Shown: in pieces, positions 1-8,799 of the stretch | Layout of the letters: every line of letters starts with the position of its first letter | Numbering within the stretch: position 1 is the stretch's first letter | NCBI GenBank assembly: GCA_017399065.1 | Contig: JAFQEL010000012.1 | Coordinates: 1 to 64,000 of the forward strand | DNA: 64,000 nt | Source: Clostridia bacterium | GTDB lineage: Bacteria; Bacillota; Clostridia; Oscillospirales; Acutalibacteraceae | Reading direction: 5' to 3' | The notes under the pieces: model-generated | What the model was told of the DNA's origin: nothing | The model's database searches: none | The model's input: only the letters and a program-made list of their open reading frames with translations | Position numbers and translations under genes: made by a program

Positions 1-55
1 GTGGCCATACGCCCACGCCTCAAACTGTTAAGATTTAATTTAGCTGTTGTTCGGA

Positions 56-919
56 TCAGGTTGAAGAACCCTTAAAGAGAATCTTGATACCTTCGAAGTT
101 TGCCTTTATAAGTGCTACGAAGTTATCCAAGAAGCTCTTTAAGTAAACCTTGAAGAACCAAACGAAGAGGTTGTACTCTGTTGATGTTTCTTCAAGCTTA
201 TCAGCATCAACGTTGTACTGTACAAAGTTTTCTTTCTCTTCTTCTTTATTGTTGTTTGTAAGAGAATGCCAGTTGAACTTTATCTTTGCACTGAGCTTCT
301 GCTTGTCCCATACAACGATAGCGTCAGCATCTTCCTCTGAACCTGTGAAGAAAATCTGAACAGTTCTTGTTACATTGTAAAGAGCCTGAACGTTGAATAT
401 TTTAACAGAGCTGCCGATAACAACTCGCTCGATGTTTGAGCAGTATGCGAAAGCATAGTAGCCGACTTCTTTTACTGTATCGGGGATACGGATACCTGTT
501 ACGTTTACGCAACCGTAGAATGCATAAGCATCGATTTTGGTAACGGTCTTGCCGTCAAGCTCTGAGGGGATTATTGCTTCGCCGTCAAAGCTTTCAGCTG
601 TATAATCGTGGATGATAGCGATTTCGTTGTCAGCAATCTCTCTGTATAAGTATTTGCTGTCGTCCTTGGATACTACATAGTTACGGCCGTTGACGTATTT
701 CCAAGTGTTGCCGTCATCGTCTGTATATGTGTTTTCTTCGCCGGACCAATTCTTTTCTTCGGAAGCAGTATCTTTAGCGTGCTGGTCGAGAGCATATGCT
801 GCTCCGTTGGGAAGTGCTTCTTCTGCTTTTTCACCTTCGGCTGCAATTGCGGGAATGGTGATGCACATCATTGTAGCAATTACAAGCAAGATGGAAATAA
901 TCTTTTTTGTTATGTTCAC
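56..919 (-). CDS. secreted BspA-like leucine-rich-repeat protein
   Basis: A 287-residue exported protein of unknown role. Residues 1-27 form a signal peptide (KK, hydrophobic core, AIAA cleavage region). An acidic linker of about 70 residues follows. Residues 100-180 hold two to three LRR_5/BspA repeats, seen as IPSELDGKTVTKIDAYAFYG and IPDTVKEVGYYAFAYC. The last 40 residues are aromatic and hydrophobic (LFVWFFKVYLKSFLDNF), likely a membrane-associating helix. BspA-type LRRs in gut bacteria usually mediate adhesion or protein binding; that is inference here because the repeat block is short. It lies 46 bp downstream of the 672-residue secreted protein on the same strand with its own GGAGG site, so the two are probably co-transcribed. 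The C-terminus is complete inside the window. Confidence 0.85.
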   Translation of the reverse strand: MNITKKIISILLVIATMMCITIPAIAAEGEKAEEALPNGAAYALDQHAKDTASEEKNWSGEENTYTDDDGNTWKYVNGRNYVVSKDDSKYLYREIADNEIAIIHDYTAESFDGEAIIPSELDGKTVTKIDAYAFYGCVNVTGIRIPDTVKEVGYYAFAYCSNIERVVIGSSVKIFNVQALYNVTRTVQIFFTGSEEDADAIVVWDKQKLSAKIKFNWHSLTNNNKEEEKENFVQYNVDADKLEETSTEYNLFVWFFKVYLKSFLDNFVALIKANFEGIKILFKGSST

Positions 920-965
920 TGTTATTTCCTCCGTTTAATCAGTTTTCTGTATTGGTTGGTATTTT

Positions 966-2984
966 TTATGCTTCTTCAGGAACGGGTTCCTCTTCGGGCG
1001 GCTTGATGCCGATCTTTTCAACGAATGCGAGGAGGTCTTCGTCGCCGATCATAACGAATACGTCATAAAGAACAAGTTCACCGATGATAACGAGAGGAAG
1101 GAGACCTGCAAGAGCTACAAGAAGACCGCTGATCATACCGAAGAAGTCCATAATTTTAGTGAAGAAATCCTTTGTGGGATTGATGAAATCTTCTTCCATT
1201 TCGGTAAGACGCTCATACGCAACAAGTGCTTCCATTGATTTTACAAGAGTTGCTGTGAGAGTATCGATTGCACTCTGGTTGTCAGCGTATGTTGTGTAGA
1301 GAGATCTGTCAATTGCAAGAGCTGCGTCGCGTGCCTTGACGAATGCATTCCAGGCTTCACCTGCGCCTGCCATCTCTTCTTCTGTATAGAAGTTTTCTGC
1401 AACGTATGTATCAGCCTTGCCGAGTGCTGCATCAAGTGCTGTGAAGTCTGCAGGGATAACCTCTGCCTTAGCAGCGATTGCTCTGAGCTTTGCTGTTGCT
1501 TCGTCAATCTCTGCCTGATGTGTGATATCAAGGTTGAGAGCAACGTAATCTGTTTCAGCTGCAAGAGCGTTAGCCTCAGCAATAAGCTCTGCTGCGTTGG
1601 AATATCTGTTGGGAGAAAGGTTTCTGATCTGGTTGAGAGCTGATGACCATGATGCTGTGCTTGCTCTCATAAGGGGAACGCGGGAAATAACATCCTCGAT
1701 AGCTGCTGTAGCTGCATCAACATCAGCCTGCTTGTCGATTGTGTAACTGCTGATGGGTGTAGGTGCACGGTCTTCGTAAGTGTTGAGCATTTCAGCTATA
1801 ACGTTATTGAAGTCGTCACCGATCTCATTTGCCTGAGCATTGAGGTTGTAGAGCTTGGATGTAAGTGTTTCTGTAATCTGAACAGGCTCGTTAGCCTTGA
1901 TAACTCTGAGCTCAGCAAGAGCCTTGAGGTAAGCTGCTGTATCAGCGGGCTTGTACTTGAGGTTTGCGATAGCGTCGAGAATAGCTGCTGCAGCCTCGTC
2001 AACCTTAGCCTGTTCAAGCTTTGTGCAAGCACTTACATCAACTGCAAGAGCTGCATCAAGGTCTGTTGTGTCGCAAAGGTCTCTGTCAACCTCAGCTGCC
2101 TGAGCAACTGCTGCATCATAAGCAGTGAAGTCAGCGGGCTGAGCCTTGACACCGGAAAGTGAAAGCTCTGCTGCAGAACCTGCGGGGATCGTGTAGACAC
2201 CGTCAGCTGCTGTGAGAGCCTCTGTGCCGAGAGCAACTGCAAGCTCGCTTGCGTCATAGTTTTCTGCATCGACAACAACCTTGAAAGATGTTGCCGCAAC
2301 TGTTGAGTAGTATGTAACAGCCTGATCGTTTACTGTGTAGCTTACGCCCTCAGCAGCGGGGAACTGAGCATAGCTGCCTGCCTTGAGAGTGATAAGAGCA
2401 CGGTAGCCTGTTGTCGTTACCTTACAGCTTGCGGAAGCGAGCTTACCTGTTGTTGCAACTGAAATAACGTTTACGTCAGCTGCTCTGTCAGCTCTTGAAT
2501 CAGCAAGGTAGTATGCTGTTGCTGTTGTTGTGCCGATAAGGGTTGCCTTACCGAAAGAATACTTTGTTGCCATTGCGGATGTGGGAAGAACAACGTTTGC
2601 TGTGACAGTCTTTTCTGTCTTTGAAGCAGCTGTTGCATCCCAGCTGGAGTAAGTGATTGTTGTTGTGGCGATTGCAGCCTTCTCGGCTTCTGTGAAAGTT
2701 GCATAGAAGTTTGAGTTCAGCTCTTTGTACATATCACTTGTTGCGAAGTCGGGTGCAGATGCAGCAAACTTTGCCTTCTTGATAACGTCTTTTGTTACGA
2801 TAAGAAGGTCGCCGTCTGCCTCTTTTTCGAGAACTTCCCAAACGAGTGCGTTACCGTTGTAAGAACCGAAAACGAGTGTGTCTTTTGCATCATCTGCTGT
2901 GACAGTGAAGGGGATTGCTGTAAGCATCATAGCTGCTGCAAGAATGACAGCAAGAAGACGCTTGGAAAGGGATGATGTCTGCAT
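966..2984 (-). CDS. large secreted Ala/Thr-rich helical-repeat protein with C-terminal membrane segment
   Basis: A 672-residue protein. Residues 1-30 form a signal peptide ending at about TVTADD. Residues 31-250 are a Thr/Ser/Ala-rich, probably beta-rich domain (KDTLVFGSYNGNALVWEVLE at the start resembles DUF6273-like surface domains). Residues about 270-600 contain repeated helical units of the kind A..L..A...D...Y......DVDAA.A.I..., which resemble FIVAR-type segments found in surface and glycan-binding proteins. A hydrophobic segment at about 618-645 (LVALAGLLPLVIIG) and an acidic Pro/Glu tail end the chain. The start is preceded by a strong AGGAGGAG site. No enzymatic motif was seen; a cell-surface scaffold or adhesin is the best guess. 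First gene of a probable two-gene operon with the LRR protein. Confidence 0.85.
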   Translation of the reverse strand: MQTSSLSKRLLAVILAAAMMLTAIPFTVTADDAKDTLVFGSYNGNALVWEVLEKEADGDLLIVTKDVIKKAKFAASAPDFATSDMYKELNSNFYATFTEAEKAAIATTTITYSSWDATAASKTEKTVTANVVLPTSAMATKYSFGKATLIGTTTATAYYLADSRADRAADVNVISVATTGKLASASCKVTTTGYRALITLKAGSYAQFPAAEGVSYTVNDQAVTYYSTVAATSFKVVVDAENYDASELAVALGTEALTAADGVYTIPAGSAAELSLSGVKAQPADFTAYDAAVAQAAEVDRDLCDTTDLDAALAVDVSACTKLEQAKVDEAAAAILDAIANLKYKPADTAAYLKALAELRVIKANEPVQITETLTSKLYNLNAQANEIGDDFNNVIAEMLNTYEDRAPTPISSYTIDKQADVDAATAAIEDVISRVPLMRASTASWSSALNQIRNLSPNRYSNAAELIAEANALAAETDYVALNLDITHQAEIDEATAKLRAIAAKAEVIPADFTALDAALGKADTYVAENFYTEEEMAGAGEAWNAFVKARDAALAIDRSLYTTYADNQSAIDTLTATLVKSMEALVAYERLTEMEEDFINPTKDFFTKIMDFFGMISGLLVALAGLLPLVIIGELVLYDVFVMIGDEDLLAFVEKIGIKPPEEEPVPEEA

Positions 2985-3027
2985 TTTTTTCTCCTCCTGA
3001 AATTTGTAGGAATTTTTTGCAAATATA

Positions 3028-3056
3028 ATTATATCATATAAGAACTGATTTGTCCC
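3028..3056 (-). promoter_or_regulatory. candidate promoter for the 672-residue surface protein
   Basis: On the minus strand a GGGACA element (4/6 match to the -35 consensus) is 17 bp from a perfect TATAAT, about 45 bp before the start codon. Confidence 0.4.
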
Positions 3057-3123
3057 TATGTAATATCTACCAAAAAATGAATATAAAAAATGGTTTAGTT
3101 GAATAAAAATACATATATTTATA

Positions 3124-4140
3124 TTATATAAAATCCTCTTTAGTAAAATTACGGTAACAGCCGCTGAGGATGTTTTCCCACCACTGCTTGTTATCGATAT
3201 ACCACTGAATAGTCATCTTGATGCCGTCGTCAAACTTTGTCTGCGGCGCCCAGCCGAGCTCGTTGCCGATTTTAGTCGGATCGATGGCATATCGTCTGTC
3301 ATGGCCGGGACGGTCTTTGACATAGGTGATGAGGTCGTCCGTTTTGCCGAGAGCAGAGATGATGGTTTTTACAACTTCGATATTTGCACGCTCGTTATGA
3401 CCGCCGATGTTGTAGACCTCGCCGATTGTACCGTTATCAAGAATCATTGCAATTGCACGGCAATGGTCTTCGACATAGAGCCAGTCACGTACATTAAGAC
3501 CCTCGCCGTATACGGGCAGAGGTTTATCGTGGCTTGCGTTTGCAATCATAAGAGGAATCAGCTTCTCGGGGAATTGATACGGGCCATAGTTATTGGAGCA
3601 ACGTGAAATTGTGACGGGTGTGCCGAAGGTTCTGTAGTAAGCGAGGACAAGAAGGTCGGCAGAAGCCTTGCTTGCCGAATAGGGGGAAGAGGTATGAATC
3701 GGAGTATCCTCGGTGAACATAAGATCCGGTCTGTCGAGCGGAAGATCGCCGTAGACCTCGTCGGTTGAGACCTGATGAAATCTCGGTACGCCGTATTTGT
3801 TGCAGGCATCGAGAAGCACCTGAGTGCCGAGAATGTTTGTTTTGAGGAATACCTCGGGATCTTCTATTGAACGGTCAACGTGCGACTCTGCGGCGAAGTT
3901 GACAACAGCATCAAAGCTCTCTTTTTCGAAAAGCTCACAGATAAAGCTGCGGTCGGTTATGTCACCTTGGACAAAGGTGAACTTGTCCGACTTGAAAGCA
4001 TCTTTTAGAGTTTCAAGGTTGCCAGCGTATGTAAGGGCATCGAGGCAGACAAGCTGAGTGTCGTGATAATTCTCGAGCATATAGTAAACGAAGTTACCGC
4101 CGATGAATCCTGCACCGCCTGTTATAAGAAGTTTGTTCAT
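3124..4140 (-). CDS. rfbB: dTDP-glucose 4,6-dehydratase (RmlB/RfbB)
   Basis: Converts dTDP-glucose to dTDP-4-keto-6-deoxyglucose, the second step of dTDP-rhamnose and other deoxysugar synthesis, in the cytosol. The 338 residues match the family length. The N-terminal Rossmann motif GGAGFIGGNF, the STDEVYG motif, the catalytic YSASK at about residue 153 and RCSNNYGPYQFPEKLIP are all present. It stands alone: rmlA, rmlC and rmlD are not in the window. The start ATG has an AAGGTG site and a good promoter upstream, divergent from the CMD-family gene. Identification is secure at the level of an NAD-dependent nucleotide-sugar 4,6-dehydratase of the RfbB type. Confidence 0.95.
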   Translation of the reverse strand: MNKLLITGGAGFIGGNFVYYMLENYHDTQLVCLDALTYAGNLETLKDAFKSDKFTFVQGDITDRSFICELFEKESFDAVVNFAAESHVDRSIEDPEVFLKTNILGTQVLLDACNKYGVPRFHQVSTDEVYGDLPLDRPDLMFTEDTPIHTSSPYSASKASADLLVLAYYRTFGTPVTISRCSNNYGPYQFPEKLIPLMIANASHDKPLPVYGEGLNVRDWLYVEDHCRAIAMILDNGTIGEVYNIGGHNERANIEVVKTIISALGKTDDLITYVKDRPGHDRRYAIDPTKIGNELGWAPQTKFDDGIKMTIQWYIDNKQWWENILSGCYRNFTKEDFI

Positions 4141-4172
4141 AACAAAACACCTTTCTTTATATATGCACCGCT

Positions 4173-4201
4173 ATTATAACAAATAAATATCCTAAAATCA
4201 A
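4173..4201 (-). promoter_or_regulatory. rfbB promoter
   Basis: Minus strand: TTGATT, 17-bp spacer, TATAAT, about 35 bp upstream of the rfbB start. Divergent to the plus-strand promoter at 4211. Confidence 0.7.
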
Positions 4202-4210
4202 CTAAAACTA

Positions 4211-4239
4211 TTGCAAGGAAGGCAAGGAAAGGATAAAAT
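4211..4239 (+). promoter_or_regulatory. promoter for the CMD-family gene
   Basis: TTGCAA, 17-bp spacer, TAAAAT, about 30 bp upstream of the ATG at 4270. Confidence 0.6.
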
Positions 4240-4269
4240 ATTGATATAAAATGCTTGGGGGCAGGTAAA

Positions 4270-4761
4270 ATGGCAAGAATAGAGCCGATTAAATATGAAA
4301 ATATGAGCGATGAAGCGAAAGCGGCATACGATGAATATGCGAAAAAAGCTAAGCCTAACAATATGAAAATGACACTGCTTCACAGTGCGGTCGCTTTTGA
4401 TGTGATGAACGGATTTCACACGCTTTGCAATGAGGCAAAGAAGTTTCTGTCTGAGCTTGATGTGAATCTGTTCTGTTATGCGATATCTTTTGAGAATGAC
4501 TGTATGGCTTGCTCGGCGGTATTCAAGGCTTTTCTTGACGAGCAGGGTGTGGATTTTGATACGCTGATACTGACACCCGTACAGCAGGTTCTTGTTTCGT
4601 TCGGCAGAAACGTTGCAGACAACCCGCACGAGGTTTATGAAGACCAGCTTGAAGAAATGAAAGAATTTTTTACCGATGAACAGCTGGTTGTAATAACTTC
4701 ACTTGCGGCAATGATGGTTGCGTCGAATATATTCAATACTGTAATGGATATAGGAATATAA
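4270..4761 (+). CDS. carboxymuconolactone decarboxylase (AhpD-like) family protein
   Basis: A 163-residue all-helical protein with the CMD/AhpD-family core: FENDCMACSAVFKAFLDEQG with a CxxC at residues 78 and 81. The His that usually follows the second Cys in peroxidase-reducing members is replaced by Phe, so a standard AhpD-type reductase role is not assured. The start is placed at ATG 4270 rather than an upstream in-frame TTG at 4255 because GGGGGCAGG lies just before 4270 and fits a ribosome-binding site. Single-gene unit with its own promoter and a bidirectional terminator downstream. Function unknown; a thiol redox role is plausible. Confidence 0.8.
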   Translation: MARIEPIKYENMSDEAKAAYDEYAKKAKPNNMKMTLLHSAVAFDVMNGFHTLCNEAKKFLSELDVNLFCYAISFENDCMACSAVFKAFLDEQGVDFDTLILTPVQQVLVSFGRNVADNPHEVYEDQLEEMKEFFTDEQLVVITSLAAMMVASNIFNTVMDIGI

Positions 4762-4762
4762 A

Positions 4763-4795
4763 AACGCTCTCCTGAATTTTTATCGGGAGAGCGTT
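4763..4795. terminator. bidirectional rho-independent terminator
   Basis: A perfect 10-bp stem AACGCTCTCC / GGAGAGCGTT with a T-rich tract on either side, between convergent genes ending at 4761 and 4803. Confidence 0.85.
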
Positions 4796-4802
4796 GTGCT
4801 TT

Positions 4803-5726
4803 TTAAAAATTGCTTTCGACGAGACGTGAACAACATTCGGGTGAGTAGATCCAGCGGCTGATATGCTTGGTATCGGTATAATACTGCGGCTTATCAGGCG
4901 GATACTCGGCATTGAAGGCATCGACGATAATAAGCTTTACCTTCATTCTTTCGGGAATGAGGCTCTTGATATAGACGGTTGCGTGCTGGCCCGGATATAC
5001 GTCGGGAACGGGCTCGGCGAGTCCTGCGAGGTTCGGGGCAAGCTCGACGAAAACGCCGTACTTCTCGACTGAGCGTATGATACCCGGCACTGTCTGACCC
5101 GGGCTGAAATTTTGTGCGTTCTGTTCCCACGTGCCGAGAAGCTCTTTGTGGGAGAGCGTTATTTTTCCGTCGGGAGCAATATCCTTGACAATTGCTTTTA
5201 TATCGTCGCCCGTTGAAAAACGCACGTTGGGATGCGGGATACGTGAAACGGAAATTGCATCAATAGGCATAAGTGCGATAAGCCCCGCACCTATATCGGC
5301 AAAGGCACCGAAACCTTCTATATGGGTAATTCTGGCATCAATTACGTCACCGGGCGAAAGCTTGGAAATGTATTCGTTATAACAGTCCTGCTGGATTTCT
5401 CTGCGGCTGAGAATTGCGATTTTTTCGCCGTAGTTATCCTCCTCAAAACCGATTATTCTGAATGACACGGGCTTGTTGACTCTGGATATGAGTGCTATAT
5501 CCCGCACGCTGCCGTCTTCTATGCCGATTGCACCTTCGTTGCGGGGGATAATACCTCTCACGGGTCCGAGGTCGAGGTGAAGGTTGTGTTCGTTGTCGCA
5601 GAGCAGAACTCTGGCTTCGAGTGTCATTTTTTTGCTGTATGCCTGCATTATTGAGCCGATATCGGTCAGTGCCGCACGGTTTTCGGGGGTTGATATCAGC
5701 TTGCCTTCGGGTTTGTATCTTCTCAT
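4803..5726 (-). CDS. S1 RNA-binding domain protein (RpsA-like)
   Basis: A 307-residue protein with two recognisable S1/OB domains: GDVIDARITHIEGFGAFADI (about residues 125-190) and GQTVPGIIRSVEKYGVFVEL (about 205-270). The N-terminal 120 residues (LDLGPVRGIIPRNEGAIGI) look like a further degenerate OB-like region, giving a short RpsA-type layout common in clostridia. Likely binds RNA or the ribosome in the cytosol; the specific role is not known. The start at ATG 5726 has no obvious Shine-Dalgarno sequence, but the N-terminus MRRYKPEGKLISTPENR fits the layout of such clostridial proteins as I recall them. A GCGGCG...CGCCGC hairpin sits just upstream of the start. Convergent with the CMD-family gene. 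Confidence 0.85.
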   Translation of the reverse strand: MRRYKPEGKLISTPENRAALTDIGSIMQAYSKKMTLEARVLLCDNEHNLHLDLGPVRGIIPRNEGAIGIEDGSVRDIALISRVNKPVSFRIIGFEEDNYGEKIAILSRREIQQDCYNEYISKLSPGDVIDARITHIEGFGAFADIGAGLIALMPIDAISVSRIPHPNVRFSTGDDIKAIVKDIAPDGKITLSHKELLGTWEQNAQNFSPGQTVPGIIRSVEKYGVFVELAPNLAGLAEPVPDVYPGQHATVYIKSLIPERMKVKLIIVDAFNAEYPPDKPQYYTDTKHISRWIYSPECCSRLVESNF

Positions 5727-5824
5727 TTACTGTGCGGCGCAGTTCTTACGCCGCTCCCTCCCTTGCTGGTTTTTTGCCGTTGGTTTATATATATGCGTTT
5801 TCTCTTTTTACATTCCCTTGGTGA

Positions 5825-5853
5825 TTGATATTTTTGCATATATATGTTATAAT
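5825..5853 (+). promoter_or_regulatory. promoter of the DUF951-prfA-uvrC operon
   Basis: TTGATA, 17-bp spacer, perfect TATAAT, about 34 bp upstream of the DUF951 start. The next genes to 12054 follow with gaps of 21 bp or less. Confidence 0.75.
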
Positions 5854-5886
5854 ATCGAAATAACTGTTTAAAATGAGGTGGTATAC

Positions 5887-6075
5887 GTGGATGTAAGGCT
5901 TGGCGATATTCTTCATATGAAAAAACAGCATCCTTGCGGTACAGCGGCGTTTGAAGTGCTTCGTATCGGTATGGATTTCCGTCTGCGCTGTACGGGCTGC
6001 GGCAGAGAGCTGATGATACCGCGCTCAAAGGCAGAGAAGAATATAAGAAAAATCGACAGAAAAGATGAAGGTTAA
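5887..6075 (+). CDS. DUF951 family small protein
   Basis: A 62-residue basic protein, MDVRLGDILHMKKQHPCG..., with two Cys pairs (HPCG and CTGCG) typical of DUF951, a small Firmicutes family of unknown function, possibly a zinc-binding RNA- or DNA-associated protein. The start is set at GTG 5887, not the GTG at 5878, because GAGGTG at 5875-5880 is correctly spaced for 5887 and family members begin MDVRLGD. Only 3 bp separate it from prfA, so translational coupling is likely. Confidence 0.88.
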   Translation: MDVRLGDILHMKKQHPCGTAAFEVLRIGMDFRLRCTGCGRELMIPRSKAEKNIRKIDRKDEG

Positions 6076-6078
6076 TTT

Positions 6079-7149
6079 ATGCTTGATAAGCTTGCACAGG
6101 TAGAACAAAGATTTGAAGAGATAAATGAAAAGCTCTGTCAGCCCGACGTTGTTTCGGATATGGAGCTCTATAAAAAGTATATGCAGGAGATGAAGCATCT
6201 CACACCAGTTGTTGAGAAATTCCGTGAGCACAAAAAGGCACTTGCCGATATTGAGGGCGCACAGGAAATGGTCGACGATTCTTCTCTTGAAGCCGAGCTT
6301 CGTGAGATGGCTATGGAAGAGCTTGAGGCAGCAAAGGAGCAGGCTGAGATAACTCAGCAGGAGCTGAAAGTGCTTCTTCTTCCGCGTGATCCGAATGACG
6401 ATAAAAATGTTATTGTCGAAATCAGAGGCGGGGCAGGCGGCGACGAGGCTTCGCTGTTTGCAAATTCGCTTTACCGTATGTATTCGATGTACGCCCAGAC
6501 AATGGGCTGGGGCAGTGAGATTCTCTCTGCCAACGAAACAGAGGTAGGCGGATTTAAAGAAATCAGCTTTATGATAAGCGGCGAGGGTGCTTTCTCACGC
6601 TTTAAGTTTGAGAGCGGTGTGCACCGTGTACAGCGTGTGCCCGAAACCGAAAGCCAGGGCAGGATTCATACGTCAACGGTTACAGTTGCCGTGCTTCCCG
6701 AAGCTGAAGAGGTTGATATACAGATTAACCCTGCAGATTTGCAGATTGATACATTCCGTTCAAGCGGTGCCGGCGGTCAGCATATAAACAAGACCGAGTC
6801 TGCAATACGAATAACTCACTTGCCTACAGGTACAGTTGTTGAGTGCCAGGATGAGCGCAGTCAGCACAAAAACCGTGACAAGGCAATGAGAATTCTTCGC
6901 TCGAGAATACTTGAGGCTGAACGTGAGAAGCAGGCAAGCGAGATTGCAGGCGAGCGTCGCTCACAGGTAGGTACGGGCGACAGAAGCGAACGAATCCGCA
7001 CCTATAACTATCCGCAGGGCAGACTGACTGACCACAGAATAGGTCTTACACTCTATAAGCTCGAGGCTATACTTAACGGCAGTCTTGATGAGCTTATTGA
7101 TGCGCTGATTACTGCAGATACGGCAGAAAAGCTCCGTGCACAGGAATAA
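6079..7149 (+). CDS. prfA: peptide chain release factor 1
   Basis: Class I release factor that recognises UAA and UAG stop codons and hydrolyses peptidyl-tRNA on the ribosome. The 356 residues match the family. The catalytic GGQ is at residues 232-234 within [17 protein letters not shown], and the N-terminal coiled coil and C-terminal [15 protein letters not shown] are intact. The usual partner prmC, which methylates the GGQ glutamine, is not next to it here; instead prfA is followed 21 bp later by the Sua5-CoaE fusion. Confidence 0.97.
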   Translation: MLDKLAQVEQRFEEINEKLCQPDVVSDMELYKKYMQEMKHLTPVVEKFREHKKALADIEGAQEMVDDSSLEAELREMAMEELEAAKEQAEITQQELKVLLLPRDPNDDKNVIVEIRGGAGGDEASLFANSLYRMYSMYAQTMGWGSEILSANETEVGGFKEISFMISGEGAFSRFKFESGVHRVQRVPETESQGRIHTSTVTVAVLPEAEEVDIQINPADLQIDTFRSSGAGGQHINKTESAIRITHLPTGTVVECQDERSQHKNRDKAMRILRSRILEAEREKQASEIAGERRSQVGTGDRSERIRTYNYPQGRLTDHRIGLTLYKLEAILNGSLDELIDALITADTAEKLRAQE

Positions 7150-7170
7150 CAGAATGAAAGAAGTAAAATA

Positions 7171-8799
7171 ATGGCAGAAACAAAGTTATTCAGATATGAA
7201 GAAAACGATCTGCAGATGCTTAACGAGATAGGCAGCATACTTCGTAACGGCGGAATAGTCGGTATACCGACAGAAACCGTATACGGTCTTGCCGCAAATG
7301 CATTTGACGGCTCTGCAGTCGCAAAGATATTCAAGGCAAAGGGAAGGCCGCAGGATAATCCGCTGATTGTTCATATCAGCGAGATTTCACAGCTTGATTC
7401 GGTCGTTTCATCTGTGCCTGCAGGTGCTTATGAACTGGCGGAGAAATTCTGGCCCGGTCCGCTTTCAATAATTATGCCTAAAGGAGATAATATCCCCGAC
7501 GAGGTAAGCTGTGGACTTGAAACGGTTGCCGTGCGTATGCCGTCTCACAGTGCCGCACGTGCGATAATCTCTGCTGCAGGTGTACCGCTTGCCGCACCGT
7601 CTGCCAACCTTTCGGGAAGCCCGAGCCCGACTATTGCACAGCACGTAATTGACGATATGTGGGGCAGGGCAGATGCTATAGTTGACGGCGGTATGTGTGA
7701 CGTCGGTGTTGAGTCAACGGTTGTTTCACTTGTCGGTAAAAAGCCGAGGCTTCTCAGACCCGGCGGCATTTCGCTTGAACAGCTTGAAAGCGTGCTCGGT
7801 GAGGTTGAGGTTGACAGTGCTGTGCTCTCGGAGCTTGAGCCGGGTCAGCAGGCGGCTTCACCCGGTATGAAATATAAGCATTATTCACCCAAAGCGAGGG
7901 TAATAATAGTAAAGGGCAGTTTTGAAAACTACAAGCTTTTTGTGAGCAACAAAAAAGACTGTGCTGCACTTTGCTTTGACGGTGAGGGAGATAAGCTTGA
8001 TATACCGTTTATCGAAATCGGCAGAGAGCATGACAGTCAGGCTCAGGCACATCTGATATTTGATGCACTTCGCAAGCTCGACGAAATGGGTGTGCAGACT
8101 GCTTATGCAAGGTGTCCCGATACCGACGGTGTAGGTCTTGCGGTTATAAACCGTTTGCTCCGTGCGGCGGCATTCACTGTGCTTGATGTTGACGGTGCAA
8201 TGATGATAGGTTTTACGGGGCCGACCGGTGCAGGCAAATCGACTGTTGCAAAACACATCTGTGAAAAGTACGGCTTTGCACACATTGACTGTGATGAAAT
8301 TGCAAGAGAAATTATGTCGTCAGGCTCGCCGATACTGATGCAGATTGCTCAGGCTTTCGGTGAGGACGTTATCAAAGACGACTCAAGCCTTGACAGAGCA
8401 CTGTTAGCCTCCCGTGCATTTGCTTCAAAGGGTCAGACAATGCTCCTCAACAGCATAACTCACCCTGTCATCACTTCGATTGCTATTGCAAAGGTAAACA
8501 GCTTTACACTTGAAGGCAAAACGGCTGTATTACTGGATGCGGCGGCTATTTTTGAAAGTGAAATTGACAAGCTGTGTACCTTTACAGCTGTTGTGAGTGC
8601 TCCCGAAGAGGTAAGAAAAAATCGTGTGATGAGCCGTGACGGAATAACCGAAGAAAAGGCTGAAGAGAGAATACACGCACAGCTTACAAACAGTGAATAT
8701 GAGCAGAAAGCGGATGTGATAATCCGTAATTTCCTGCCTTATGATATTGAAAACGAAACTGAAAAAATAATTGAAGCATATAAGGAGAGAAAACAATGA
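7171..8799 (+). CDS. coaE: fusion: threonylcarbamoyl-AMP synthase (Sua5/TsaC) + dephospho-CoA kinase (CoaE)
   Basis: A single 542-residue ORF with two enzymes. Residues 1-340 are a full-length Sua5: YrdC domain with GIPTETVYGLAANA and KGRPQDNPLIVHI, then the Sua5-specific C-terminal domain beginning near SPGMKYKHYSPKA. It makes threonylcarbamoyl-AMP for tRNA t6A37. Residues 344-542 are CoaE: P-loop GFTGPTGAGKST, then DCDEIAREI and the LID region; it phosphorylates dephospho-CoA in the last CoA step. An ATGATG at 8200-8205 marks the domain junction and could serve as an internal start, but no clear ribosome-binding site precedes it and the frame is open throughout. The stop overlaps the next gene by 4 bp. 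CoaD is encoded 4 kb downstream. Both domains look intact. Confidence 0.93.
   Translation: MAETKLFRYEENDLQMLNEIGSILRNGGIVGIPTETVYGLAANAFDGSAVAKIFKAKGRPQDNPLIVHISEISQLDSVVSSVPAGAYELAEKFWPGPLSIIMPKGDNIPDEVSCGLETVAVRMPSHSAARAIISAAGVPLAAPSANLSGSPSPTIAQHVIDDMWGRADAIVDGGMCDVGVESTVVSLVGKKPRLLRPGGISLEQLESVLGEVEVDSAVLSELEPGQQAASPGMKYKHYSPKARVIIVKGSFENYKLFVSNKKDCAALCFDGEGDKLDIPFIEIGREHDSQAQAHLIFDALRKLDEMGVQTAYARCPDTDGVGLAVINRLLRAAAFTVLDVDGAMMIGFTGPTGAGKSTVAKHICEKYGFAHIDCDEIAREIMSSGSPILMQIAQAFGEDVIKDDSSLDRALLASRAFASKGQTMLLNSITHPVITSIAIAKVNSFTLEGKTAVLLDAAAIFESEIDKLCTFTAVVSAPEEVRKNRVMSRDGITEEKAEERIHAQLTNSEYEQKADVIIRNFLPYDIENETEKIIEAYKERKQ

Noticed and set aside
5723-6028. 101-codon minus-strand frame over the DUF951 promoter and gene
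   Set aside because: It overlaps DUF951 and the promoter in antisense and has no similarity or ribosome-binding site.
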